From Haloplasmatales bacterium 4B (GTDB lineage: Bacteria > Bacillota_I > Bacilli_A > Haloplasmatales > Haloplasmataceae): 44,464 nt of DNA. Made by a program: the position numbers and the translations under genes. The notes beneath the pieces are model-generated. The model saw only the letters and a program-made list of their open reading frames with translations, did not search any database and had not been told where the DNA came from. The stretch covers positions 1 through 44,464 of the forward strand of contig NSKI01000018.1 of the NCBI GenBank assembly GCA_003586005.1, given 5' to 3'. Shown here piece after piece: positions 1-8,278 of this stretch (positions are counted from its first letter, which is position 1; every line of letters starts with the position of its first letter).

Positions 1-44
1 TCTTTCCAGATTTATTATCTAGAATTTAGTTCCTTTTTTATATT

Positions 45-77
45 AGGGGCAATTTATTTTTTTACAGCCCCTTTTTT
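45..77 (+). terminator. Rho-independent terminator of a gene left of the window
   Basis: A 6-bp stem (45-50 with 67-72, AGGGGC/GCCCCT) is followed directly by a T run (72-77) on the plus strand. The T run is on the wrong side to serve the minus-strand transposase-like gene that ends at 76, so it most likely ends a plus-strand transcript entering from before base 1. The loop is long (16 nt), which lowers confidence. Confidence 0.5.
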
Positions 78-1536
78 ACTTCTTTTTAAATCTTACTTTA
101 ACTCTATTATCCTTTGTTATATTTATTTGAACTAGTTTTTCTAACTCATCTATGTTTTTGTTATCAATTTTTTGTGTAACGATAAATTTATTGTTATCAT
201 TATTTAGTTCAACTATGTTTAATTGACTCAACAATTCATTTACGCCCTTAAAGTCAATTTTTAACTCTCTCTCTCTAATCTTTTCATCAATAATTTTAAC
301 TATAGATAATGCGATAAAGGCAATGACATAATGTCCCTTAGTACTATTTTCTGAAAGATATTGTGATTTTTGAAAAATTGTTTTTACATCCAGAAGTTTA
401 TGAAATTGATTAATTGTTTCTAAATCTTCAAGCTTTGAACTAGAACAGATAACTCTATAACCGTCGAGAAGTGACTCTTTTTCTAAAAGTTTTTCAGATT
501 CAGTAAAATGATGAGGAATTGACAAGCGAGTTTTATTATATAATTTTTCTCTTTGTTTACTATAGGTGTAGATAGTTTTTTCAACCACAGATGCCTTTTC
601 AATTATAACTTTTTTTATTTTTTCAATAATTTTTGTTTTTTCTTTAACTTTATATTTGTAAAAATCTTTTTTATTACTTGGATTAGTAATTTTTGTATAA
701 CCTGTTTCATTGAGTAATATATTTTTAATAGTTGATAAATGACTCACTGAAACGATATAATTATCATTATTCCTTAAATAATCATAAATTTCATTGTTAT
801 AATACATTACATCATCACTAATTATTGTGACTTTATCAAATCGGTATTTTTGATTAAGATAAGCAAATTCTTTAGATAAGTCTTTAATATCAAATGAAGA
901 ACTGTCAAAAATTTTATAACAAACTGGAGTCCCGTTCTCTTTTATAACTAAACCTAAAATAACTTCAGTATTATTCTCCGATTGCTTAAAAGTTAATTTT
1001 GTCAAATAATAATATACCATACTAGGTCTACTAAATTTAAAAATTAAAGAATATAAATGTTTTTCAATTGCCTCTTGGTGATTGGCTAGAAATGCTAACG
1101 TTACTTCTAATTGGTCATTACAATAGTCAATCATTTGATAATATTTATCTTTCTTGGAATACTCTGGGTTTAAAGAGAATAAGCAATTTATAACTAATTT
1201 TAAAGTAGTATCTATTATGTCAAAGTTCATCTGAGAATTTAGTTCCGGGTCTTTATATAAAATTTTATCGAGAGATAATTTTTCAAAAATCTTTTTGTAT
1301 AAATAGTAACCATAATTAGTAATATTTGCTTCACCATTAATAGCATAAGAAGGTTTTTCTCCAATGATATACTGAAGATTTGAAATGAGGTCCTTGATGT
1401 TCTCTTTTCTATTAGATATTTTGTCACTCCTTCCAAGATTGAGAACAACTTCATGTTTGACCTTGTCACCTTTACGGATAGAATTAACAATTTGAATATA
1501 TTCAATTCCTTTTGATTTCGTTTTTTTAATCCACAT
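76..1536 (-). CDS. IS1634-type (IS4 superfamily) transposase homologue, catalytic triad degenerate
   Basis: A 486-aa protein whose first 40 residues (KxKSKGxxYxQIVxSxRxGxKVK, then NLGRSD) match the N-terminus of IS1634/IS4-superfamily transposases. The RNase H-like core is recognisable: the GLVIKENGTPVCYKIF strand (195-210), then IISDDVM (238-244), which holds the second Asp (D241), and GHYVIAFIALSI (398-409) near the C-terminus. The first catalytic Asp, expected in a VYYDxTT motif, is Tyr177. The family Glu, expected near 382-383 in a (I/V)EExFR motif, is Lys-Thr. The segment after the first Asp is also shortened, and family members are usually over 500 aa. Transposition activity is therefore unlikely. 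No terminal inverted repeats were found by eye. No Shine-Dalgarno precedes the ATG; a TATAAT (1544-1549, minus) lies only 8 bases upstream, so the mRNA may be leaderless. Confidence 0.75.
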   Translation of the reverse strand: MWIKKTKSKGIEYIQIVNSIRKGDKVKHEVVLNLGRSDKISNRKENIKDLISNLQYIIGEKPSYAINGEANITNYGYYLYKKIFEKLSLDKILYKDPELNSQMNFDIIDTTLKLVINCLFSLNPEYSKKDKYYQMIDYCNDQLEVTLAFLANHQEAIEKHLYSLIFKFSRPSMVYYYLTKLTFKQSENNTEVILGLVIKENGTPVCYKIFDSSSFDIKDLSKEFAYLNQKYRFDKVTIISDDVMYYNNEIYDYLRNNDNYIVSVSHLSTIKNILLNETGYTKITNPSNKKDFYKYKVKEKTKIIEKIKKVIIEKASVVEKTIYTYSKQREKLYNKTRLSIPHHFTESEKLLEKESLLDGYRVICSSSKLEDLETINQFHKLLDVKTIFQKSQYLSENSTKGHYVIAFIALSIVKIIDEKIRERELKIDFKGVNELLSQLNIVELNNDNNKFIVTQKIDNKNIDELEKLVQINITKDNRVKVRFKKK

Positions 1537-1543
1537 ATTACAT

Positions 1544-1572
1544 ATTATAACAAAATTTAAAAAAATTGTAAT
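1544..1572 (-). promoter_or_regulatory. Putative promoter of the transposase-like gene, near-leaderless
   Basis: On the minus strand, a TATAAT (1549 down to 1544) lies 17 bases from an ATTACA (-35 like, 4 of 6 matches, 1572 down to 1567). Transcription would start almost at the ATG at 1536, leaving no room for a ribosome binding site. Confidence 0.35.
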
Positions 1573-1629
1573 ACCATATATTTAATTATTTAAAAATATA
1601 TAACCTGATATTTTTGTGCATGTTGCCAC

Positions 1630-1660
1630 TACAAATAAAAAAAACCGTAATGCACGGTTT
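1630..1660 (-). terminator. Rho-independent terminator of the ubiD-ubiA-ubiX operon
   Basis: A 7-bp stem (1642-1648 with 1654-1660, AAACCGT/ACGGTTT) with a 5-nt loop overlaps the ubiX stop codon. On the minus strand it is followed by a T-rich tract (complement of the A run at 1634-1644). Confidence 0.7.
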
Positions 1661-2231
1661 AATTTCCATTCCAATTTTTAGTTAAATTAGAGTCAATGTC
1701 TAAATAATTTAAAATTCTTCCAATGACTTGACTTATAATGTCATCAATTGATTTAGGGAATAAGTAAAATGCTGGCACTGTGGGATAGATTATTGCTCCT
1801 GCATTTGCTAATGTAAGCATATTGTTAAGGTGAATTCCTGAAAGAGGAGCTTCGCGAAAAGCTATAATTAATTTTCGTTTTTCTTTTAATTGAACATCAC
1901 CTGATCTGATTAACAAATTATCACTTGTTCCACTAGCAATTCTCCCAATTGTACCCATACTACTTGGTAAGATAACCATACCATCAATGAAAAAAGAACC
2001 GCTTGCTATTTTATTAAACATATCATTTATGTCACATAGGTGGAGATGCTCATAATTTAATGATTGAATATAAGAGTTAAAATTTTGTTTGATTTCAAAT
2101 TCAAAAACTTTTTCACCATTACTAGTTGCTATAACATATATTTCTTGTTCATTAATTACTAATTCCTCGATCAATTTTTTAAAAAATATTGAACCACTTG
2201 CACCTGTCAATCCTACTATTATTTTTTTCAT
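1659..2231 (-). CDS. ubiX: UbiX-type flavin prenyltransferase
   Basis: A 190-aa UbiX/Pad1 family protein. These enzymes join dimethylallyl phosphate to FMN to make prenyl-FMN, the cofactor of the UbiD decarboxylase encoded two genes upstream. The N-terminal GLTGASGSI flavin-binding loop, the PSSMGTIGRIASGTSDNL segment and the AFREAPLS and YPTVPAFY segments are all family hallmarks. The ATG at 2231 is chosen because GAGGTG (2239-2244) lies at ideal spacing and the protein then begins MKKIIVGLTG; an upstream TTG at 2264 would overlap the end of ubiA and add 11 residues that the family lacks. Third gene of the minus-strand ubiD-ubiA-ubiX operon, 13 bases after ubiA, and ending in a terminator. 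Confidence 0.93.
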   Translation of the reverse strand: MKKIIVGLTGASGSIFFKKLIEELVINEQEIYVIATSNGEKVFEFEIKQNFNSYIQSLNYEHLHLCDINDMFNKIASGSFFIDGMVILPSSMGTIGRIASGTSDNLLIRSGDVQLKEKRKLIIAFREAPLSGIHLNNMLTLANAGAIIYPTVPAFYLFPKSIDDIISQVIGRILNYLDIDSNLTKNWNGN

Positions 2232-2244
2232 TTTTTTCACCTCG

Positions 2245-3162
2245 TTATATAAAGAAAATGTCAATGCATGTAAAAAGAAAGATCGTTATACTTATTAATT
2301 GATTCAATTTGTAAGATGCAATCTTCATTAAAACAGGGTTACTGGGTTTGACAATTTTATGTTCAAAGAGCAAAAATACAGTACTTAATATTATACCTAC
2401 AATGTAAATTGTGGATAACTCATCAACCCAAAAGATTAGTGATAACAATAATATAACCATTAGTAAATGAAAAATTTTGGCAATAATAAGACCACCTTTT
2501 AACCCGAATCTAGCTGGAATCGAAAAAATGTGATTTGTTTGATCAAATTCTATATCCTGTGTACCGTAAATTGTGTCAAACCCTGCATTCCATAAGGCAA
2601 CAGCGATAAATAAAATAATGGGGATAATATTCATTTTAAATAATATCATATTTTGATTAAAAGATAGGTAAAATAATTCATCTTTTACAGCCATCCATGC
2701 TCCTAATACTGCGAATGCACATGAAACACCTAAGATAAGATGGCAAAAATAAGTAAATCTTTTGGTGTATGGATAAACAGTAAAAAATAATATTGGAATA
2801 AAGGATGAGTAAAAACACAATAAGTTTATATTATAAGCTGCATAAAAGTATACGATATAAGCTAGTATTGTTATTAATAGGGCTTCAATACTTTTAAGTT
2901 TGCCACTAGGTATATGCCTATTTTTGGTTCTTGGGTTATTAGAATCAATAAATCTATCAGCGTAGCGGTTAAAAGCATTAGCTCCAGTTCTTGCGGCAAC
3001 TAGGGCTATTAATCCATAAATTATAATTTCTCTACGTGGCATACCATTCGCGGCAATGAACATAGTTATTAGGGCAAACGGAAGGGAAAATAAGGTATGA
3101 CTAAACATAACCAATTCTCCATATGATATTATTCTTTTAAGCAATTTCTTCATCAAAACCAT
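2245..3162 (-). CDS. ubiA: UbiA-family aromatic prenyltransferase (MqnP-like)
   Basis: A 305-aa integral membrane prenyltransferase with about eight to nine hydrophobic helices. The first metal-binding motif is N65-x3-D69-x3-D73, followed by NPRTKNR; the second is QDIEFD (202-207) with D203 and D207. The sequence IYGTQDIEFDQ resembles the putative 4-hydroxybenzoate prenyltransferase subfamily that includes MqnP of the futalosine menaquinone route, so the substrate is more likely a naphthoate than 4-hydroxybenzoate; this is inference. It starts 26 bases inside the 3' end of ubiD, an overlap that suggests translational coupling, with a weak AAGTGG site ahead of the ATG at 3162. An internal ATG at 3153 is an alternative start. 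Confidence 0.9.
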   Translation of the reverse strand: MVLMKKLLKRIISYGELVMFSHTLFSLPFALITMFIAANGMPRREIIIYGLIALVAARTGANAFNRYADRFIDSNNPRTKNRHIPSGKLKSIEALLITILAYIVYFYAAYNINLLCFYSSFIPILFFTVYPYTKRFTYFCHLILGVSCAFAVLGAWMAVKDELFYLSFNQNMILFKMNIIPIILFIAVALWNAGFDTIYGTQDIEFDQTNHIFSIPARFGLKGGLIIAKIFHLLMVILLLSLIFWVDELSTIYIVGIILSTVFLLFEHKIVKPSNPVLMKIASYKLNQLISITIFLFTCIDIFFI

Positions 3163-5002
3163 ATTTTAACCACTTTTCATCTACTAATTTTCTTATGTCT
3201 TCATCCATAACAATATCGTTTGGCCAATTCCTATTGCCATTTTCTATCGGCAGTTTTTTTGTAGCATCAACTGTAACAACGGTAAATCGAAAATTGTTGT
3301 TAAAGACATCTGAGAAATACAAATCTCTTTTGGCATCAATGTTGTTAAAGAATCTCCAAAAAAGTTGCCAGTCTTTTGTTATATCCGTGAATTGATCATT
3401 GATAGTAATCCATTTAATAAATTTTAAAGAATTATGTTTACGCAAAAAATCATTTAAATTTATAATATCATCTTTTGTAGTTTTAATTATTTTTATAATT
3501 AATAATTTATTATAAATATCATCTTGTGGAAGTCTAATATCAGCAACAAAACTAAAATGTGTTTGTAGTTCATTTAATATAGATTCTTTTTTTAGATTTT
3601 CAGGAAATAGATATTCTTTTTCTAAAGAGAAATTATAATTTGATTCTTCATGTAACTTCTTTGTAGCATCAATTCCTAATTTAGAACCAAAGTAAGCTTT
3701 TTTTGACGAGTGATCTAGAGCATCAAGTGGACCTTCATTAATTACAATATCTTCATATAGATTCACATTATTAATAATTGTCCAAAAAATATCTTGGTAG
3801 TTTCGAATATCCTTATTTTCATCAACTGCACAAATCAACTTTTGATTCATCATTTGACCAGTTCCCCAAAAAGAGTTCATAATCTTATGAGCATGTTTAG
3901 GGAAATGTTTTTTTATTGATGTAATAGCACAATTATGAAAAACACCCTCAAAAGGCATATGTAAATCAACAATTTCAGGTACAGTCATTTGTAATAGTGG
4001 TAAAAATATTACCTCGCTAGCTAGTGCTAAATAACAGTCTTCCATAGGAGGAATTCCAACAATTGTTGCATGAAAAACAGGCTTTTTCTTGCGAGTAATT
4101 TTTTCTATATGAAAGGTTGGATACATATCAGGTAGTGAATAATAACCGGTATGATCGCCAAATGGACCTTCTAGTCTTAAATCTTCGTCGATATCAACAT
4201 AACCTTCAAATATGAATTCAGCATTAGCAGGAACGTATAAATCATTAGTAATACATTTAACAATTGGTAATGAGCGTTTACGTAAAAAAGATGCAAACAT
4301 CATCTCATCTATCATTTTTGGAAGTGGTGCTGTGGCAGCATATACAGTTGCTGGGTCAGCACCAACAACGACACTTACAGGCATCTTGGTTATTCCCAGT
4401 TTCCGATATTTATCATATATTTCTCTTCCATCCTTATGCCAGTGCCAATGCATTCCAGTTGTTTTGTTATTGTAGACCTGCATCCGATACATCCCCATGT
4501 TTTGTTGTTTTGTTTCAGGGTCTTTAGTAATTACTAAAGGTAATGTAAAGAAACGACCACCATCTTCTGGCCAGCATTTTAGTATCGGAATTAAATCTAA
4601 ATTAGGTTCCTCAATGACCTCTTGACATGCGCCCTTATTTTTTTTGCGTGGAAAAGAAAAATAAAGTCTAGATAATTTTGGTAAAGCTTTAATTTGTTTA
4701 GAAAGAGTTTTGTAATTTGATAAATCCATAAATGCTTTAATATCTCTAGAAATATGTTTAAGATTATCTACCTCTAGTGCTAATGACATTCTTTCTAAAG
4801 ACCCAAAAGCATTAATAAGTAAAGGATATGGTGAGTCTTTTACATGATTGAATAGCAAGGCCATATTTTGGTGATTTGATTTCATAATTCGATTAGCGAT
4901 TTCGGTAATTTCTAAGTCTTTATTTACTTCTTCCTCGATTTCAATTAATAGATTATTGGATTTAAGTTTATGAATAAATTCTTGTAAATCTTTATAAGCC
5001 AT
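3137..5002 (-). CDS. ubiD: UbiD-family prenyl-FMN-dependent decarboxylase (menaquinone type, MqnL-like)
   Basis: A 621-aa UbiD family decarboxylase, longer than classical UbiD (about 490 aa) and nearer the menaquinone-type decarboxylases. MGMYRMQV (169-176) with R173 and EGPFGDHTGYYS (278-289) are the prenyl-FMN and active-site segments. HWHWHKDG (185-192) is also typical. It would remove the ring carboxylate after or before prenylation by the downstream UbiA, using the cofactor made by UbiX. The ATG at 5002 has a strong GAGGAGG site (5008-5014). First gene of the minus-strand operon; its promoter region is shared with the divergent ABC importer starting at 5109. No mqnA-D or men genes are in the window, so the rest of the quinone pathway is not visible here. 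Confidence 0.92.
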   Translation of the reverse strand: MAYKDLQEFIHKLKSNNLLIEIEEEVNKDLEITEIANRIMKSNHQNMALLFNHVKDSPYPLLINAFGSLERMSLALEVDNLKHISRDIKAFMDLSNYKTLSKQIKALPKLSRLYFSFPRKKNKGACQEVIEEPNLDLIPILKCWPEDGGRFFTLPLVITKDPETKQQNMGMYRMQVYNNKTTGMHWHWHKDGREIYDKYRKLGITKMPVSVVVGADPATVYAATAPLPKMIDEMMFASFLRKRSLPIVKCITNDLYVPANAEFIFEGYVDIDEDLRLEGPFGDHTGYYSLPDMYPTFHIEKITRKKKPVFHATIVGIPPMEDCYLALASEVIFLPLLQMTVPEIVDLHMPFEGVFHNCAITSIKKHFPKHAHKIMNSFWGTGQMMNQKLICAVDENKDIRNYQDIFWTIINNVNLYEDIVINEGPLDALDHSSKKAYFGSKLGIDATKKLHEESNYNFSLEKEYLFPENLKKESILNELQTHFSFVADIRLPQDDIYNKLLIIKIIKTTKDDIINLNDFLRKHNSLKFIKWITINDQFTDITKDWQLFWRFFNNIDAKRDLYFSDVFNNNFRFTVVTVDATKKLPIENGNRNWPNDIVMDEDIRKLVDEKWLKYGFDEEIA

Positions 5003-5026
5003 GTATATCCTCCTCTATATAATGTG

Positions 5027-5056
5027 ATTATAACATAAAAAATATTTTGTTATAAA
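5027..5056 (-). promoter_or_regulatory. Putative promoter of ubiD-ubiA-ubiX
   Basis: Minus-strand TATAAT at 5032-5027, with a weak TTTATA -35 at 5056-5051 (18-bp spacer). It lies within the inverted repeat 5028-5055. Confidence 0.45.
5028..5055. repeat. Inverted repeat between divergent ubiD and ABC importer promoters
   Basis: TTATAACA (5028-5035) and TGTTATAA (5048-5055) are perfect 8-bp inverted arms with a 12-bp gap. They cover the minus-strand -10 and reach the -35 area of the plus-strand promoter, so a bound regulator could control both units. The arms are AT-rich, so chance occurrence is possible. Confidence 0.4.
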
Positions 5057-5081
5057 CATTTTTAGTAGTTTGTGATATAAT
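5053..5081 (+). promoter_or_regulatory. Putative promoter of the ABC importer operon
   Basis: TATAAT at 5076-5081 with a 4-of-6 -35 match (TAAACA, 5053-5058; 17-bp spacer), 28 bases before the ATG at 5109. Confidence 0.45.
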
Positions 5082-5108
5082 TCAAAATGAAAGAAAGGGA
5101 GTGGTAAA

Positions 5109-6053
5109 ATGAAAAAAGTTACTATATTACTAATTATGACAAGCATTTTAATCGTTTTAACAGGTTGTAAAAAAGAATGCGTTAGCAATAATAATAAAAT
5201 TAGAATAGGATTAATAAAAGGGTTATTATCAGTACCCTATTACTTTGCAGAGGATGAAAAAATTTTTGAAAAATTTGGTATTGAAGTTCAATTAGAATTA
5301 TATAATAGTGCAAATGACCGGGATTCAGCATTTAAAGGAAATAAAATTGATGCGGTAAGTACAGATTTAGTAGCAGCATTATTATATATGAATGATAAAA
5401 AAGATATCGTTATTACTTCTCAGACTGAAGAAGAATTCCGACTAGTTCAAAATAAAAATCTTTTGTACAATTCTCTCTCAGAAATCAAACATCATCCAGA
5501 AAAGGTCAACATTGGTGTTTCTGAAAATACAGTAATAGAATATTTAGCAGATACAATAATGAAAAAAAATGAAATCTCAAATTATAATAAAACCTTTATT
5601 CCTAAAGTTCCTGATAGATATGACATACTTAGAAAAGGTGATATTGATATGGCCATAATGCCAGAACCATTTCCATCATTGATAGTTGATAACGGTGGAA
5701 AAGAACTATGGAAAAGTTCAGATGAGAATTTGTATGCAACTTGCTTTGTTGTAGAAAAACAATTTGCTGAGTCTAATTATAAAGTAATAAAAAATCTAAA
5801 TTTATCAATTAATGAAGCAATTGAAAAAATGATGAGCCTAGAATTTGCTCTTTATCAAGACATAGTAATTGAACATGATTTGTTAAACAAAGAAGATTTA
5901 GAAGTAGTAAGTGAGCAAATATTTCATCCTTTAGTTCTTCCGAATAAAGAAACTTTTACCGATGTTTTAGATTGGACTAAAGAAAAAGGGTTAATTAACA
6001 ATGATTATGACTTGAATGACTTATTATTTCCATATATGCTAGAAAATTTATAG
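5109..6053 (+). CDS. ABC importer substrate-binding lipoprotein (NMT1/SsuA-like)
   Basis: A 314-aa lipoprotein with a signal peptide of about 19 residues ending in the lipobox LTGC (lipidated Cys20). The mature part begins with KIRIGLIKGLLSVPYYFA, followed by a segment on an ageing FGIEVQLELY pattern and GNKIDAVSTDLVAAL, the layout of NMT1/SsuA/ThiY periplasmic-binding proteins for sulfonates, nitrate or thiamine-type pyrimidines. MPEPFPSLI (around 184-192) is the hinge segment common in this family. It starts a plus-strand operon with an ATPase (11 bases downstream) and a permease, and is divergent from ubiD. A strong GGGAGTGG site precedes the ATG. The ligand cannot be read from the sequence; the neighbouring quinone genes suggest an aromatic precursor, but a pyrimidine or sulfonate is equally possible. 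Confidence 0.82.
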   Translation: MKKVTILLIMTSILIVLTGCKKECVSNNNKIRIGLIKGLLSVPYYFAEDEKIFEKFGIEVQLELYNSANDRDSAFKGNKIDAVSTDLVAALLYMNDKKDIVITSQTEEEFRLVQNKNLLYNSLSEIKHHPEKVNIGVSENTVIEYLADTIMKKNEISNYNKTFIPKVPDRYDILRKGDIDMAIMPEPFPSLIVDNGGKELWKSSDENLYATCFVVEKQFAESNYKVIKNLNLSINEAIEKMMSLEFALYQDIVIEHDLLNKEDLEVVSEQIFHPLVLPNKETFTDVLDWTKEKGLINNDYDLNDLLFPYMLENL

Positions 6054-6064
6054 GTGTTGATTAA

Positions 6065-6790
6065 ATGATTGAGATAAAAAATTTATCTTTTGGTTATAAA
6101 TCTAATGAATTGTTATTGAAAAACCTTAACCTAATTATTTCTAAAGAACAAAAAATAAGCATAATTGGCAGGTCTGGATGTGGAAAAACAACTTTGCTGA
6201 TGCTTTTAGCAGGAATAATAAGTGATTATGAAGGCCGAATAATTATCAATAATGAGAATTTAACTGAAATGAGAAGCGAAACTGGGGTTGTTTTTCAAAA
6301 TGGTGGTTTATTTCCATGGAAGACTGTTTATGGAAATTTAGCGCTGGGATTAAAAGCTAAAAAAGTAGATAGAATAGAAATTGATAGAAAAATAAGTAGG
6401 GTTTTAAAAGATCTAGGTATTGATAATTTGAAAAATAAATATCTAAAAGAGCTGAGTGGTGGTCAAAAACAAAGAGTCGCAATTGCGCGTACTTTAGTTC
6501 TTGACTCTGATATATTACTTTTGGATGAACCATCAGCATCACTTGACGCCTTCACAAAAGATAATTTTCAAAATATATTATTAAAGATTTATAACAAATA
6601 TCAGCTTTGTTCAGTTTTGGTAACACATGATATTGAGGAAGCGGTTTTGTTGGGGCAAAATATTGTTGTAATGAAGGATGGCAAGTTAGAAAAAATAATT
6701 GATAATGAGGAATTGTTTGGGAAAAAAGATATAAAAAACCAAATTTCATTTTATGAAAGATGTATTAATCTTAGAAAGACTTTGGAGTAG
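6065..6790 (+). CDS. ABC importer ATP-binding protein
   Basis: A 241-aa nucleotide-binding subunit of the SsuB/TauB/ThiZ type. Walker A GRSGCGKTT (35-43), Q-loop VFQ (76-78), signature LSGGQKQR (130-137), Walker B LLLDEP (151-156) and switch His188 in VTHDIEEA are all intact, so it should hydrolyse ATP. The phrase GLFPWKT after the Q-loop is typical of nitrate/sulfonate/taurine importers. It sits between the lipoprotein and permease genes; the next gene begins 5 bases after its stop, so the three are almost certainly one transporter. Confidence 0.93.
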   Translation: MIEIKNLSFGYKSNELLLKNLNLIISKEQKISIIGRSGCGKTTLLMLLAGIISDYEGRIIINNENLTEMRSETGVVFQNGGLFPWKTVYGNLALGLKAKKVDRIEIDRKISRVLKDLGIDNLKNKYLKELSGGQKQRVAIARTLVLDSDILLLDEPSASLDAFTKDNFQNILLKIYNKYQLCSVLVTHDIEEAVLLGQNIVVMKDGKLEKIIDNEELFGKKDIKNQISFYERCINLRKTLE

Positions 6791-6795
6791 AGAAT

Positions 6796-7509
6796 ATGAA
6801 ACATGTACTTGGAATATCAATTGTATTAATTATGTGGATTTTATTTGCATATCTATTTCAAAACACTATTCCCTTACCGAATGAAGTCTTTTTAAATTTT
6901 GTAAAGATTTTTGGTAAGCAATTATTTACTCCGACTCTTCAATCGATATCACTGTTATTTTCTGGTTTGTTTTTTTCAATTATTATTGGGGTACATTTGG
7001 GAATATATATGGGATTATCTAAAAGAGGAAATAAGTTATTAGATTCAGTTATATATTCAATTTATCCAATACCTAAATCTGCTCTTTTACAAGTATTAAT
7101 AATCATTTTTACATCAATGTTTTGGATGAAATCAACATTAATTTTTATAATCGTAGTTTTTCCTGTAATTATAACAGTCAAAGATGCAATTAGGGTAATA
7201 CCCAAAGAAGTTTTCTATCACGCTAAAAGCCTTTCATTGAACAAAAAGCAAATGTATAAAGATTTAATTATCCCAGCTATTTTACCTAATCTATTTACAA
7301 CATTAAGAATTAGCATCGGAAATTCTATTGCTGTGTTATATTTAAGTGAAACTAGAGGTATTGGGAGTGGTTTAGGATATTTTATTGATAGTAGTGTTGT
7401 TTCAAATAATTTGAACATGTTTACTGGAATTTTTGTATTAAGTTTAATAGGCTATATTCTATTTATACTTATTGACTTAATCGAGTATAAATTTTGTAAA
7501 TGGGTTTAA
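6796..7509 (+). CDS. ABC importer permease (BPD_transp_1 fold)
   Basis: A 237-aa permease with about six hydrophobic segments. The cytoplasmic EAA-type loop is seen around VFYHAKSLSLNKKQMYKDLIIPAILP (near 136-161), which docks the ATPase. Length and layout fit SsuC/TauC/ThiX permeases, expected to act as a homodimer with two copies of the preceding ATPase. Its ribosome site (GGAG, 6784-6787) lies within the end of the ATPase gene. Last gene of the operon; no strong terminator follows. Confidence 0.88.
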   Translation: MKHVLGISIVLIMWILFAYLFQNTIPLPNEVFLNFVKIFGKQLFTPTLQSISLLFSGLFFSIIIGVHLGIYMGLSKRGNKLLDSVIYSIYPIPKSALLQVLIIIFTSMFWMKSTLIFIIVVFPVIITVKDAIRVIPKEVFYHAKSLSLNKKQMYKDLIIPAILPNLFTTLRISIGNSIAVLYLSETRGIGSGLGYFIDSSVVSNNLNMFTGIFVLSLIGYILFILIDLIEYKFCKWV

Positions 7510-7558
7510 AACTATTTAATTATAATATATAATAAAGAAAGAAAAGGAAGGTGATTAT

Positions 7559-8278
7559 GTGCTTAAAATTAATAATTTGAGTAAAAGTTATGGACTGAAA
7601 AAAGCAGTTAATAAAATTAGTTTTGAAGTAAATCAAGGCGAAATTTTTGGATTTTTGGGACCAAATGGGGCAGGAAAAACTACAACAATTAAGATGATAG
7701 TTGGGCTACTTAAGCCTGATGAAGGGAAAATTTTAATTAATGGATTTGACAATCAAATTAACATTTTAGATGCTAAAGGCCAGTTTTGTTATGTTCCTGA
7801 TAATCCTGAGGTATTTGAAAAAATAACAGGTTACGATTATCTTCAATTTATATGTGATGTTTTCAAGATACCAAATAAAGAAAGAGAAGAACGAATAAAT
7901 TATTACCTAGAAAAATTATTATTAAAAAATGATATCAATAGCTATATTTCTGGTTACTCTCATGGAATGAAACAAAAAATAGTGTTAATTGGTTCATTGA
8001 TTGTAAATCCTAAAATATTAATTTTTGATGAACCTATGGTAGGGCTTGACCCAAAGGCGCAACATACAGTTAAGGAATTACTTGCACAACATTGTAGTAA
8101 AGGAAACAGCGTCTTTTTTTCTACCCATGTACTAGAAGTAGCTGAAAAGGTCTGTGATCGAGTAGCAATAATAAATAATGGTGAAATAATAGCTCTTGGA
8201 ACACTTGATGAAATTCGAAAAAGTATTGGCAAAGATGAATCACTTGAAAATATCTTTTTGGAGTTGACAGAAAAATGA
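7559..8278 (+). CDS. ABC-2 type exporter ATP-binding protein
   Basis: A 239-aa ATPase of the CcmA/YxlF-like multidrug or YtrB type: Walker A GPNGAGKTT (34-42), a signature variant YSHGMKQK (133-140) in place of LSGGQ, Walker B IFDEP (155-159), and STHVLE with the switch His. The YSxGMKQ form is normal for this exporter group. The GTG at 7559 is the start because AAGGAAGG (7544-7551) is 7 bases before it; an ATG at 7557 overlaps it but is out of frame. The gene overlaps the next by 4 bases (ATGA), so the ATPase and the membrane protein are translationally coupled. Confidence 0.9.
   Translation: MLKINNLSKSYGLKKAVNKISFEVNQGEIFGFLGPNGAGKTTTIKMIVGLLKPDEGKILINGFDNQINILDAKGQFCYVPDNPEVFEKITGYDYLQFICDVFKIPNKEREERINYYLEKLLLKNDINSYISGYSHGMKQKIVLIGSLIVNPKILIFDEPMVGLDPKAQHTVKELLAQHCSKGNSVFFSTHVLEVAEKVCDRVAIINNGEIIALGTLDEIRKSIGKDESLENIFLELTEK

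Noticed and set aside
45-77. Hairpin next to the transposase-like stop codon, as its terminator
   Set aside because: The T run is on the plus strand; on the minus strand the hairpin is followed by A, so it fits an upstream plus-strand gene.
7557-7559. ATG as start of the ABC exporter ATPase
   Set aside because: It is out of frame; the overlapping GTG at 7559 is in frame and well spaced from AAGGAAGG.
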